From: Pogona vitticeps
Lineage: Eukaryota; Chordata; Lepidosauria; Squamata; Agamidae
Direction of reading: 5' to 3'
NCBI RefSeq assembly: GCF_051106095.1
Contig: NC_135783.1
Span: 192,652,947 to 192,716,946, forward strand
DNA length: 64,000 nt
Shown: positions 41,095-52,214 of the stretch, piece after piece
Layout: every line of letters begins with the position of its first letter
How positions within the stretch are numbered: position 1 is the first letter of the stretch
Position numbers and translations under genes: made by a program
The notes under the pieces: model-generated
What the model was told of the DNA's origin: nothing
The model's database searches: none
The model's input: only the letters and a program-made list of their open reading frames with translations

Positions 41095-41395
41095 ACAAAT
41101 GAAAAGAAAGAAAGAAAAGTAAATAGTTAAGGAAGTAGATAGGTGTTTGGAGAACTACTGATTCCCTTGGATTTTATGTTTTCGGATCCTGCAAGTAACC
41201 TATGGTGAGATCAGTACACTGACATTGTGAAAATTAGTTTCTCTTTTTTGTTAGACCCAAATGAAGCAGCACTGCATAATTAGTGCTAAATTAGATAATG
41301 GACTGAATGTAGACTCACAGATAGAGTAAATCCAGATAAGATGGAAGTGGGTGGGTCAGCTATCTGAGACGGTGTTGTTCCATTTTTAACATAGT

Positions 41396-41505
41396 AGGAC
41401 ACAGTTAGAGTAGACCCATTCGAATCAGTGGAACTTATAAAGGAGTTGACTCACCAAATCCCCATTGATTCAATGGGCCTACTCTAGTGTGATTTACTAT
41501 GCTGG
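41396..41505. repeat. foldback interspersed repeat
   Basis: Arms AGAGTAGACCCATTCGAATC (from 41407) and GATTCAATGGGCCTACTCT (to 41485) pair imperfectly around GAACTTATAAAGGAGTTGAC. The same pattern occurs at 15.1, 46.9 and, more weakly, 62.4 kb. It may be a short MITE, but no target duplication is clear. Confidence 0.55.
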
Positions 41506-43122
41506 ATTTTGGCCAACAATGTCATAAATCTGCAAGGTTTATACAGGATTGTGTCTGACACCTGCTGGCTTTGGGCAAAAAGGATACAGTTGGCAGCTGT
41601 TGAATCTGCATGCCTAAAAGGACAATCTTGCATAATCCCAGTAGCATTTGCTCCTCTCGCCTAGATCAGGACACAATTTTGACCGTAGAGCTTTGCTTTG
41701 TTGTAGCTGCAGATGCTGAGCAGCATTGGGTGTTCATTTAATTCTCTGTGTCTTCCATTTATCCGTAATGCCAATGGGATCTCCTGTTAGGCTCAGAATT
41801 TCCCCAAGAGAGCTATTAAAATCAGCGGGAGTTTTCCTCTTCACTGGGAAGAAGAGCATGGTTTCCAAACAGCTGTTGCTCCACTAAAAAAGGCATTAGC
41901 TCCTCTTCATTGCTTTTATCACATTTTTGCTGTATGTAGGGAAGGGTAAGGATTAGCCACAGAATAAGAGGATAGAATAAAAGCTGAACATGAATCCAAA
42001 ATACATACAAACATATAGTCTAATAAAAAAATGTGCAAGAGTTTTATCTTATAAAGGTCACTACAATAAAAGTATAAGCACAAACAACCAAAAGCGCTTC
42101 GACAACATTTCTGTCATAGAGGCGATAGCACTGGTTGGACTCTGCTGGAGGTTATGAGGTACCAGAGAAACTGCTGGAGATCCTATCCTTCTTTGAATTA
42201 CGGCAGGAGGGAACAGACAGATACAATGCTAAACAAGAGTTCTTTATTGAATACAAGGCTAAAGAAGAACGAAAAGCACTGTGTGTGTGGGCCACGCAGA
42301 GGCCCAACAGAGATAGCTCATTACGCTAGAGTTAGCTTGGTGCCTGGGAACAAGCCAGCCAGAATATGACTTCTCTACGGCAGGACCCCTCAGGTGGGTG
42401 GTGGAGAAATGGCCCTGACCTCTGGGTATCCTTTAGTTTTTTGCGTTTTTTTTATTATACTTTGCTTCCTATTGTCCATCTTCCTCTCTTACTGAAATGC
42501 TTTGTTCTTACAGTTAGGGTTGCACAGGGAATTTTATATATCCTCATATATAAGTTGGTGAGTACCTGTGAGACGGACCTCTGTCTGGAGAAAGCAACAA
42601 GACATCTCAGCTGGGTTGGCCTTGATCCCATCACAACTCGGATGGTACAGGAAATCCAATACCATCTAAACCAGTTTCCCAAACTGTGGGCCATGATCCC
42701 CCAAGGGGGTTGCAAAGTGTTTTCGGGGGGGGGGGTTCACTATGGTTATTTTCAGTTACAATTATTTTTATATGAAATTTCACCATAGAAGATTTCAACT
42801 TTTACGATGATCTCTTCCTCCTCTATACTTCCATGATAATCTGAGGTGCCTCTTTGCCTTGCTGTTTTAAACTGAGTCTCATACACTGAGTTCAATGCTG
42901 TTTATTCCCAGCCAAGGGACAAAGACATCAGCGTGTGAGACACCGCCATGAACTCCCCCTCCACCTTTTTTCTTTTCATGGGAGGTGGAAACTTTTGCCA
43001 TGCTCTCTGGTGTGCTGACTGGCTTCAGTTTTGGCAACGGGAGCGCTGCAGTGCCAGCCAGGGGAAGCTGGCATTGATTCTATCCCTCAGTCAACAGTTC
43101 GAGTCCCGCCTCTTTATGCAAA

Positions 43123-43124
<2 letters not shown>
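41506..43124. other. gene-free stretch
   Basis: No recognised gene. CCCAAACTGTGGGCCATGATC with CCCCCAAGGGGGTTGCAAAG (42,677-42,717) looks like one end of a hAT-type element, but no partner end was found. A G-run of 11 is at 42,725. The part 42,130-42,370 has GAGTTCTTTATTGAATAC, which could be an LTR or retrogene trace. Confidence 0.4.

Positions 43125-43200
<76 letters not shown>
43125..43200. repeat. microsatellite (CT)n-(GT)n
   Basis: About 22 CT units change directly to about 14 GT units. Translations of this run as poly-Leu/Ser or poly-Cys/Val are artefacts. Confidence 0.95.
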
Positions 43201-44287
43201 CAGATTACTTGGCTTTCATAAAAGGGGTCACAACTCAAAAAAGGTCTAAACATTCTGTTGTGGACATAGAGTGCATTCCTTTGCAACAAAATGGACCATT
43301 TGACTCTCTTTGAGGCATGCTGGCATGTAGGCATTTTTTTTTTCCTTTTTGAGGTGGCACAGAGATTAGTAAAGCTGTGGTCTGGCTCCCATAGAAGAGA
43401 AGAGGAAGAATAATTTGGGGGCCCAGACTTTTTAATAGCCTTAAAGTGTGGACCAGAAACACACATGATGAAGGGTCAACTCTTTGTCCACTAGCGCGGT
43501 GGGGAGGAGACAAAGGGTTTAGAGAATTGTCTGATTGCCTTCATACCTGGGCTGATTGGCTCTTTAGCTCTCCTGTCAAAACTTTTACCTACACAAGGTA
43601 TTAATTTGCATTTAATAACCAATTTAATTAATCTGCAGTTAATAATGCACAGACGTTGTTGGAGTTTTAACAACCTGTATGCTGCTTTTAAGAGGTTTTG
43701 CTGGGAGGGTTATTTCTGGGCTGGGTTGACTGTCAATCAATCTAGCAGCAAACAATTATTCCCTCTCTGACTCAGATTTTGAAGAAAGCCATGCCTTTCC
43801 AGTTAAGAGTCCCCCCCCCCGTTGATTTTCCTATCAGTGATCAGTTACTGTTATGTCAGTATTATGTCAATATTCTGTCAGTATAGCTTCTTAGGTGGAA
43901 ATGGCTGCAGTCCGCAAGAGGCCTGTGGGGGGAGGGTGTGGCTTCAAGCTCCTCCCCGCCTATGTTTTTGTATCACCCAACTCTTCAAGCAAAGGGCAGA
44001 TCAGCAGTCTAATCTCCTCTCATTTTCCCCTTCCACCTTCTTTTGAAACACAAAGCATTTCTACTTGGCTAAGGAAAACAAGAGAACCCCACAAGCATGG
44101 CCAGCCTCCATCATAGTTGGGATTTAAAATAATAATAATAATAGTTAAACCACTAGGAACAGCCAATTTTAGCCAACGTAAAGGCAAATAAATAGTTATA
44201 CCAGGTGGATGTGTTCCTCCCCATGCATCCATGATGTTCAAGAATTCATGTTGTTCTTCAGTTGGTGCTCTGACCAGCCATTCTACA
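43201..44287. other. gene-free stretch with possible conserved element
   Basis: No gene was recognised. At 43,590-43,690 a homeodomain-site-like cluster stands out (TATTAATTTGCATTTAATAACC, ATTTAATTAATCTGCAG, TTAATAATGC). It could be a conserved noncoding element. A C-run of 10 is at 43,811. Confidence 0.35.
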
Positions 44288-44298
44288 ATATCTTACAC

Positions 44299-45477
44299 GT
44301 GTGTGTGTGTTTAGTCGTTTAGTCGTGTTCGACTCTTTGTGACCCCATGGATCAGAGCACGCCAGGCCCTCCTGTCTTCTACTGCCTCCCGGAGTTGTGT
44401 CAGGTTCATGTTGGTTGCTTCGCAGACACTGTCCAGCCATCTCATCCTTGGTCGTCCCCTTCTCCTCTTGCCATCACACCTTCCTAACATCAAGGTTTTT
44501 TCCAAGGACTCTTTTCTTCTCATGAGATGGCCAAAGTACTGGAGCCTCAGCTTCAGGATCTGTCCTTCAAGTGAGCATTCAGGGTTGATTTCCTTTAGAA
44601 CTGATAGGTTTGTTCTCCTTGCAGTCCAGGGGATTCTCAAGAGCCTCCTCCAGCACCACAATTCAAAGGCATCAATTCTTCGGCGGTCTGCTTTCTTTAT
44701 GGTCCAGCTCTCACTTCCATACATCACGACAGGAAAAACCATAGCTTTGACTATTCGGACTTTTGTTGGCAAGGTGATGTCTCTGCTTTTCAAGATGCTG
44801 TCAAGATTTGTCATCGCTTTCCTCCCAAGAAGAAGGCGCCTTTTAATTTCAGGGCTGCTGTCTCCATCTGAAGTAATCATGGAGCCCAGGAACATAAAAT
44901 TTGACACTGCCTCCATATCTTCCCCTTCTATTTCCCAGGAGGTGATGGGACCAGTGGCCATGATCTTAGTTTTTTTGATGTTGAGTTTCAGACCATTTTT
45001 TGCACTCTCCTCTTTCACTCTCATTACAAGGTTCTTTAATTCCTCCTCACTTTCTGCCATCAGAGTGGTATCATCTGCATATCGGAGGTTGTTGATATTT
45101 CTTCCGGCAATCTTAATTCCGGCTTGGGTTTCTTCCAGTCCAGCCTTCCGCATGATGTATTCTGCATATAAGTTAAATAAGCTGGGGGACAATATACAGC
45201 CTTGCCGTACTCCTTTCCCAATTTTGAACCACTCAGTTGTTCCATGACCAGTTCTAACTGTTGCTTCCTGTCCCACATATAGGTTTCTCAGGAGACAGAT
45301 AAAGTGGTCAGGCACTCCCATTTCTTTAAGAACTTGCCATAGTTTGCTGTGGTCCACACAGTCAAAGGCTTTCGCATAGTCAATGAAGCAGAAGTAGATA
45401 TTTTTCTGGAACTCTCTGGCTTTCTCCATAATCCAGCGCAAGTTAGCAATTTGGTCTCGAGTTCCTCTGCGTACAAC
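44299..45477 (-). mobile_element. BovB (RTE-type) LINE, 5'-truncated, long open frame
   Basis: This is the best BovB copy in the window. Flanking 11-mers ATATCTTACAC (44288-44298, 45478-45488) are identical. The minus-strand 3' end carries GGGGTCACAAAGAGTCGAAC and an ACGACTAAAC / ACACAC tail. The insert keeps the last 1.18 kb of the element. Confidence 0.95.
44311..45472 (-). pseudogene. BovB ORF2 C-terminal part (reverse transcriptase, open)
   Basis: The frame is open from the truncation point (RRGTRDQIANLRWIMEKA) to its natural end (GVTKSRTRLND). It includes FCFIDYAKAFDCVDHSKLW (RT motif A), GVRQGCILSPSLFNLYAEYI (motif B), LRYADDTTLM (motif C with catalytic YADD), then IKKADRRRIDAFELWCWRR and LQYFGHLMRR of the C-terminal region. 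The N-terminal endonuclease was never inserted, so it cannot move, but no internal stop is seen in about 385 codons. That implies a recent insertion. Confidence 0.92.
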
Positions 45478-45488
45478 ATATCTTACAC

Positions 45489-46939
45489 AGTTCAGGAAAA
45501 ATCAGGAAAAGGCCACGTGGCCCCAGAACAATACGAATACAAGAACGGGCAATGCCTTTATTGAACCACTCATTTATGAGAAAAATATTTGCATGTTGTA
45601 CGTGACTTTAAAAATCCTCCAAAAAGGGACATGTGTTTGATAATTGTTAACCACAGTTTTCTCTTCATTGCCTTTTTGGGATACATTCAGCAATTGCTGT
45701 CTTCTGCTGACATATTTCTCAGTTCCTAATTGATTCCTCACTCATAGGAGGCAGTGCGTTCAGCTTTCAATTCAGATGTGTATGACGCATAGAAGCAAAG
45801 GGAGCAACCTAATTATGATAATAAAGGAGGAAAAGCACAGATACTGCAACCATACAACTCCAGATTTTGGAGCAGGCACTCTGAAGCTAGTAAGCTGGCT
45901 CAAAGCACAGGGGGCAAGGGTACTGTCCTCAATATATCTCCTCTTTTGGCCATTCTCATGATGACAGTTCCCGAATTTGTCAAAGAAGCTTTGTCAGTAA
46001 AGAATAACACCATAGTGAAGATGGAAAGAGAACCTTTGTCTATTATGTATAAAAAAGGGGGGGGAGTATACCACCAATGAGAGAACCTACATTTCTTGGC
46101 TGCGTGCCTTTCCGTTTCACCTGTTTCTGTAGTTTCCCCACAAGAATGTTTTAGAGGACTGTAATGATTTTTCCAGCATAGTGTACAAATTTGTTGGAAA
46201 TTCATATCGGCAAGACTTTACAGCATGAGTGGCCTTGCAGATGTTGCTAGATTTCAGTTCCCATTAATCCCAACCTACTTGATCAAGGAGCATGGAGGAG
46301 GAGAGCTGTAGTCCAAGAGGACTGGAGGGACAAGGTACATTATCGGGTTTAAAATAATCATCATGCAGCAAAGTTAGTCTCTTTGCAGCCCCTTCCCCAC
46401 CCATCACATGCACCAAAAAGTAAATTCAGGTCAATATCAGATGTAAAAGTGTGTGTGGTAAACATGAATTCATATGAATGTGTTATAATGGCAAGCCCAG
46501 ACCCTACTTACAACAACAGAGTGGCTTATTTCTGCCACTATTCCTTCTTAAACCTGCTATATCTCCTTTTGATTCACATCTGATTCAGAGTCTTGCAGGG
46601 CGGCATTCACAGGATTAAATTGGGCTGTCTTTCATTGTTGCACCCTTTTTGAGTTACTGCACTAGTTTTATTCCACACCGTTCATGATGTGCAGCATCTC
46701 TTTATCCAATCCCACTGGCCTTTCATCTTGCTTGGTGGCCTGAAGAATTGCACCCTCAATGTGCTGTGATATCAACACCATTTTTACTCAGAAATAAGAC
46801 CCACTGGCCAAAATCCCGTTGCTTACTGTAGTAAATTGCGCTTGAGCAAAACAATGGAGACTTGGTAAATCAGCCCCTCTTTAAGTTCTGTCAACTCATA
46901 TGGACCTAATCTAACTGCAACTTACTTTAGCGTTGTAAA
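45489..46939. other. gene-free stretch
   Basis: No recognised gene. At 46,215-46,335, GATGTTGCTAGATTTCAGTT ... GAGCTGTAGTCCAAGAGGAC looks like a decayed relative of the palindromic MITE at 2.17 kb. From 46,800, GTAGTAAATTGCGCTTGAGC starts a weak copy of the foldback family. Confidence 0.4.
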
Positions 46940-47045
46940 TCGCGACCAGAGTAGGCTGATTTGAATGCATGGAACTTATGGAGAAATGGACTCATTAAAG
47001 CCCCATTGATTCAATGGGCCTATCCTACTGTGATTTATAGTATTA
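46940..47045. repeat. foldback interspersed repeat
   Basis: Arms CAGAGTAGGCTGATTTGAATG and CATTGATTCAATGGGCCTATC, with GGAACTTATGGAGAAATGGAC between, match the repeat at 41.4 kb in order and spacing. Confidence 0.55.
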
Positions 47046-47267
47046 AATAAGAAGATTTGGGCAGCTGAGTGGAGCTAATTCCTAGGCAGATACAATTAAG
47101 CACTGCAGCACTAGAGGCTGATCCTGTTGCAGGTTTACTCAGACAACTCCCACTAAAATCAATCTGGTTTACTTAGAATAAAGTAAACCAACAGCCCTTT
47201 ACTTTTGAGTAAACCTATGTAGGATCCATTTCCATCATGTGACTTTCGTTCAGCAAGAACAGCCAAC

Positions 47268-47387
47268 AATCTTGTATCACCTTGAAGACCAACAGGTCTT
47301 ATTTGGCACAACTTTTATTGAATGTGATGGCTTCATTTGCAGTTTATGCCCAGTGAAACTTGCTAGTCTTTAAGGTATCACAAGATT
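47268..47387. repeat. foldback repeat with TCTTGT..CACCTT arms
   Basis: AATCTTGTATCACCTTGAAG (47268) pairs with CTTTAAGGTATCACAAGATT (ending 47387). The inner part TTTATTGAATGTGATGGCTT is typical of a widespread vertebrate palindromic repeat. A one-arm relative is at 51.54 kb. The element class is uncertain. Confidence 0.55.
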
Positions 47388-48734
47388 CTTTGATGTATAG
47401 GTTCAAGCTGTTCTGTGCTGCCTTTTCCACAAATCCATTGTTGTTCTTTATTAACGTTTGGTTTGGTGTTACATTTCACATCCAGTAGATTAAGAAAGTG
47501 TGTGTGTCTTTTTCCCCCATTTATTTTTAAAAAAGAATATCTTGCCAGCGCCGCATGCCAATAGAACATCTATAAAAATGGCAAAATTGATGAAGAATTG
47601 CAGTACATGTATGCTGGCCGCATTTCAGAATCCTAATTATGGCATTATTAGGGCTTTATTGCTTCTTATTGTGACAGTTTCAATCTGTATTCTTTTCCAA
47701 ATGTAAGACAGCCTGGGGTTCCTTATGATCTTTGGCTGGAGGAAACAAGCTTGTTAAAGGCTGCTTTTCCTAGTTATTTTAATAGCAGATATTGAACCGC
47801 TGGCAGGTATTTTATGAAAAAGTTTTTTTAAAAAAGTATTCGGCTTTGCTGCTGTAAATTGAAAATCCCAAAAGGCACTCTCTCTGAAGGATGAGAAAGT
47901 GAGGAACAAAGGGATCGGCTAATTAGACTTAATTAGATCATTTTACCAATGCATATTAACATAATTGATTTAGCTTGGAAATGAGCCCAGGGGGATGGGG
48001 TATTACCATGGACACACTGGTTGGAGAGGATTAAAGAGGATAGCTAAGGGTGTAGGGAAGAGGCAGCAGGAGTAACATTGTGCTAAAAAAAAGGAGGGGA
48101 GGGGGTTGGCATTAAGGTTTCCAGGTCTCAGGTGTTTGATGGATGTCTCAGGAATTGCTGTGTTCACCAACCTCTCTAGACGGGAGCTAAACCCTTAAGG
48201 GAAACCGTGCTGGGGAAGGATCAAATTTATCCCCACATTCCCAAGTGGCGACAGGGCTTCTTGGCTCAATAAAGGAGGCGTTGTTGTTGTTGTTGTTTAA
48301 TGTCTGATCTGCTTGAACAACGGTAGTACAAACCAAATCTAGGAGCAACAAGGAAGGCCTGTGCCCGTTGTGCTGTTTGGAGCAAGTTAGGAAGGAGAGT
48401 TCGAGCCTTGTTCAGGATAGGAACCTCCCCCAGATCCTAGTAACACAATCGCCTTGGTGAGCATCACAGAATCCTTGGTCTAGGAGAGAGAACTTCACAG
48501 AATCATCATGACCAAGCTAACAGCGGCTTTAAGTAGAACACATGTGACGTGTTTTTTCCAGACCTCATGCTCTTTCTGGGGCTTGGGAAAGGCTTATCAT
48601 TAGCTGCAGCAGATTTTTATTTCCTCCAGTTCCTGCACTGCAACATCAGCCGAGGCACATGTGATGAGAGGGCTCACAAGTTATTACATTGGTGCTCCAC
48701 TCCTTGTTTGCTCCAAAGCAAAGCAAACGGTGCT
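47388..48734. other. gene-free stretch with candidate conserved noncoding element
   Basis: No gene was recognised. 47,870-47,985 is unusually rich in homeodomain-like cores within unique DNA (GCTAATTAGACTTAATTAGA, ATGCATATTAACATAATTGA). This type of sequence is often conserved near developmental genes, but conservation was not tested. Short GTT repeats lie near 48,280. Confidence 0.4.
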
Positions 48735-48945
48735 GCTTATATGACACCTCCTAGCACTTAAAGCACTCTCTGAGCAGTTTACGATTTAATTATGTAGGCT
48801 ACACATTGCCCACCTCCCGCAGTGAGCCGGATACTCAATTTACTGACCTTGGAAAAATGGAAGGTCGAGTCACCCTTGAGCCAGCTACCTGAGCCCAGGA
48901 AGTCATGAGCACTAATGCAGTTTAACCACTTTGCCATGACGCTTC
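48735..48945 (-). mobile_element. tRNA-derived SINE
   Basis: On the minus strand the order is AAGTGGTTAAACTGCATTAG (A-box side), CTCATGACTTCCTGGGCTC, GCTGGCTCAAGGGTGACTCG, CCATTTTTCCAAGGTCAGTA, then TAAACTGCTCAGAGAGTGCT and AAGTGCTAGGAGGTGTCATA as the LINE-like 3' end. I recognise it as a squamate SINE type. The subfamily is not certain. Confidence 0.65.
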
Positions 48946-49458
48946 CAAAAGTTTGCAAAAGGTCCAAGCGGACATACCCATCTGCTTTCTTCTCAGTTCC
49001 CTCCGCTCATGCCTGATTTTTTTGGGTGAGATGACATGGTGCAATCGTAAGACACATCTGAACATCTTCACACTGAGTGGGATGAGTGGCAATGGGTGGT
49101 CAGAATTTACAGAAATAAAAATGATCCGGAAAAATGTAGTATTTTGATCCACCACATTAAATTTGATTCATACTTACTAAATAATTTTAAAAAATTATCC
49201 CGATAGCATCGAAACATACATTGATATAGTGGTGGTAGTATCAGACTAGAACTAAGCTGGGGAGACTTGGCCAATCAAATACTTGATTGTCTGCCACTCT
49301 CTTGCACTCTTACCCCCTCAATGAGATTCTTAGCATGCATTTTCTTGCTTTGTAAATCCAAAACACACCAATGGAGTGCACGGAATGTGAAGAGAGCTAG
49401 TGTGATGTAGTTGTGGTTGTGAAGATGAAAAACTACCAAGTAAGAAAGAAAACACACA

Positions 49459-49499
<41 letters not shown>

Positions 49500-49880
49500 G
49501 AGCATGAAGGAAGCATAAAAGAAAAAAAGTGAGCCCATTCTGTGTGTTTCATGAGGTGAAACAATCATTTCTTGGTTTTGTTTTTTTGTTCTAACCTGTG
49601 CAGCCAAAGGGTGAAGTAATGAGTGGTTATGGGCTGGAATTCTTAATACGTATTTGTTGTTTTATTCTACCTCATTTGCAAATCAATGAAATGTAGATTT
49701 ATTCTCCCCCATATTTCTGAGGGATGACCACCAGAAAAAACATTAATGTAGGGCACAGCCCTCGGTTTATATTCATAAAAACACAAAACTTTAATCTGGA
49801 TTCTGTCTTAAATTTTGTTTAAAAATATAAAAATGACTTTGTTGGCCAAGACAAGTTTGAACTGCCAGATTTGTATAATA
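48946..49880. other. gene-free stretch
   Basis: No gene or named transposon, apart from the (CA)n(GA)n tract listed next. It ends at the TA target of the Tigger-like MITE. Confidence 0.45.
49450..49499. repeat. microsatellite (CA)n-(GA)n
   Basis: About 13 CA units run into about 12 GA units. Confidence 0.93.
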
Positions 49881-50554
49881 CAGTGGTGCCTCGCATAGCG
49901 AGGTTAATCCGTTCCGGATTAACCTTCGCTATAGCGAAACATCGCTGAACGGGACAAAAAAAGCCATTGGAACGCATTAAACATCGTTTAATGCGTTCCA
50001 AATCGGCCCAAAACTCACCGTTCAGCGATGCTCCCGGGGTCCGGCAGCCATTTTCGCGCCCTCGGTAAGTGAGGGGAGGGCGCGAAAACGCGTGCGGCCA
50101 TTTCGGGTGTCCGGCAACAGCCGATCGCCCGAGGGCAAGAGGAGGAGGAGGAAGAGGGAAAGGGGGGCGGACACACGAGCGCGCGCCACTTCCCTCCCTC
50201 CGCCTGCCTGTCTTGCCGCCTGTGTTCCTCCCCAGCGGCGGCAGAAGAGAGAGGAGGAGGAAGAGGGAAAGTGTGGGGGAGGAGGACGAAGAAGGGAGGC
50301 GGACGCATGAGCGCGCGCCACTTCCCTCCCTCTGCCTGCCTGTCTCGCCGCCTGCTTTTCTCCCCGGCCAGCATGGCCCCGCATCACTCTCGCGGCGGCG
50401 GCGGCTCCTTCCAACGGGCCCCCCACATGGAAGATCGGTAAGCGAGTTTTGCCCATTGGGGCCGACGCTATGCCTCCGCATTAGCGATCCCGGAAAAGGG
50501 ATCGCTATGCGGATTCGTCGTTATACGGTGCATTCGTAATACGAGGCACCACTG
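49881..50554. mobile_element. Tigger-like MITE with CpG-rich core
   Basis: Ends CAGTGGTGCCTCG (49881) and CGAGGCACCACTG (ending 50554) are 13-bp inverted repeats with TA on each side (49879-49880, 50555-50556). This suits the TcMar-Tigger group. The subterminal parts also fold (TTCCGGATTAACC; ATCGCTGAACGGG / CGTTCAGCGAT). The core is GC- and CpG-rich with two diverged tandem units, each holding GCGCGCCACTTCCCTCCCTC (about 50,180 and 50,313). The 220-codon minus-strand frame across it is compositional, not a transposase. Confidence 0.8.
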
Positions 50555-50556
50555 TA

Positions 50557-50867
50557 TTGTAAAGTACTGTTCTCCATTCGTTCTTATTAATTAATTTTGT
50601 TATACACAGAGGGAGGGAGAGACCTAGGGAAACAGCTATATATACATATGAGAAAGAGAAAATGTTCTTTGAAAAATTAAGCTCTGAAATTATTATTTTT
50701 CTGGGGAGAAAAAGTCCATTGAAGGAGGTTTTCTATTAGACATCACTGTCTAATAAAAATAGCAAACTTTCCTTGCTTAATAGTGCCTGTCCTGCTAGGT
50801 CTGCAGGAGACTAGGGAAGCACAGCAATTGCCCAAGGCTTCTGCCCGAACACTGAGACTTGAATGAA
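50557..50867. other. gene-free stretch
   Basis: AT-rich, nothing recognised. Confidence 0.45.
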
Positions 50868-50985
50868 CAGCTGGATAGCTCATGTGGTTGGGAGTTCGAT
50901 TCCCGGGGGCTGGACGTGATGATACATAGCGTCCTTTCCAATTCTGAAGTTCTAAGATAATGATGATCATGATGATTGACAACCC
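50868..50985 (+). mobile_element. short tRNA-derived SINE with (ATG)n tail
   Basis: CTGGATAGCTCATGTGGTTG and GGAGTTCGATTCCCGGGGGC are good A- and B-box matches. They are followed by GGCTGGACGTGATGATACAT, CCTTTCCAATTCTGAAGTTC and a degenerate GATGATCATGATGATT tail. It is a SINE head plus short body rather than a tRNA gene. Confidence 0.7.
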
Positions 50986-51349
50986 TAAAACCACTAGTGG
51001 CCAGAATTATTTTGGGAGGCAAGTGAAAGCAGTAGGACGAAATCTGATCATGGGTGGATAAAATTATTTTCCTTTTTGTTCATCTTTATAAAGTGAAATT
51101 CTCAAGTCTCTCTCTGAGGGTTATTCCATTGACAGCAGGGGTGGAATGCTACAGAAAAGACACTTCTCTAGTAGTAGTCAGAAGCACTGCTGTTGGCAAC
51201 AACATCCAGAGAGGGTTGGGAAAAGCCTATGATGAAAATTTTAACTATGGGTGAACCAAAGCCCTAACACATTATGTAGCCAAATAAAGGGCATAGAGCC
51301 CAAAGTCAACCCACCTTGCATTGTTTAGGAGAAAGCATTTAGATACTTT

Positions 51350-51490
51350 TTCTTGGTGCTGTTTATTTTATTAATATCTGAATTTTTGTCAAACCATTAT
51401 TTACTACTGTATATTTTAATAACTGTAAACTTCCCAGAATAGTGCTTTGCTCTAATGCGGTGGTATATAAATCAAATAAATCAATACATT
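51350..51490 (+). mobile_element. LINE 3' end (L2/CR1-type)
   Basis: AACTGTAAACTTCCCAGAAT ... GGTGGTATATAAATCAAATA follows the pattern of the LINE 3' ends at 8.5 and 40.9 kb, with a short AAATCAAATAAATC tail. Confidence 0.5.
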
Positions 51491-51537
51491 TCAACTTTTT
51501 TTTCTTCCTGGGCCTGTGACATCTTTTGTGCATTTCT

Positions 51538-51620
51538 GAAACTAGAAGTCTTGTAGCACCTTTAGGATTAACTAGTTTTTATTTTCTCATATGTTTTTGT
51601 ATGGTCAAGCACATTTCTAA
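51538..51620. repeat. one arm of the TCTTGT..CACCTT foldback repeat
   Basis: AGTCTTGTAGCACCTTTAGG followed by a T-rich stretch and CAAGCACATTTCTAATGAAT resembles the left half of the repeat at 47.27 kb. The right arm is missing. Confidence 0.4.
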
Positions 51621-51892
51621 TGAATGGAGTGGCTGTGTCTTTGGGGGGAGTTTAAAACTGTTGGCAGGGTAGGTGCGTCAGAAAGAGCAATTGGTCCTGG
51701 GTAAAGAAGATCTATTGCTGGCCTTCCTGCCAACAGTTTGGGGTTGAGTTTCCAGTGTGTTCACTGCAGTCAGAGACCAATACAGAGCTAAAGGTTAAAG
51801 AAAACCTCTGCCTCACCTCACATAGATGAAAATATAAGGCAGAGTTGAGCTTCATCCTCATATTAATGGCCCCCCACTTCACCCCTCCAGGT

Positions 51893-52214
51893 AAAGGTAA
51901 AGGTTCCCCTTGACATTTTAGTCAGTCGTGTTCAACTCTAGGGGGCAGTGCTCATCCCCATTTCCAAGTTGTAGAGCCAGCGTTTGTCCGAAGACAGTTT
52001 CCATGGTCACATGGCCAGCGCAGCTATACATGGAACACTGTTTACCTTCCCACCGTGGTGGTACCTATTTATCTACTCGCATTTACATGCTTTCGAACTG
52101 CTATGTTGGTGAGGAGCTGGGACAAAGCAACGGGAGCTCACTCTGTTGTGTGGATTTGATCTTATGATTGCTGGTCTTCTGACCCTGCAGCACACAAAGG
52201 CTTCTGCAGTAGAC
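51893..52214 (-). mobile_element. Sauria SINE
   Basis: The minus strand has CTGCAGGGTCAGAAGACCAG, GCGAGTAGATAAATAGGTAC, CCATGTGACCATGGAAACTG and a tail ending CAAGGGGAACCTTTACC. These are the same blocks in the same order as the copy at 15.2 kb, without that copy's internal duplication. The head is shortened and the target duplication is unclear. Confidence 0.85.

Noticed and set aside
42130-42370. LTR or processed gene suggested by GAGTTCTTTATTGAATAC
   Set aside because: No terminal repeats, target duplication or protein motif could be found.
44339-45247. A 302-codon plus-strand frame
   Set aside because: It is the antisense of the BovB ORF2 frame and has no motif of its own.
49819-50481. 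A 220-codon minus-strand frame
   Set aside because: It lies in the CpG-rich core of the Tigger-like MITE and has no transposase motifs.
50868-50985. A tRNA gene
   Set aside because: Only the A- and B-box-like parts are preserved. The SINE body and tail follow and no acceptor stem pairs.
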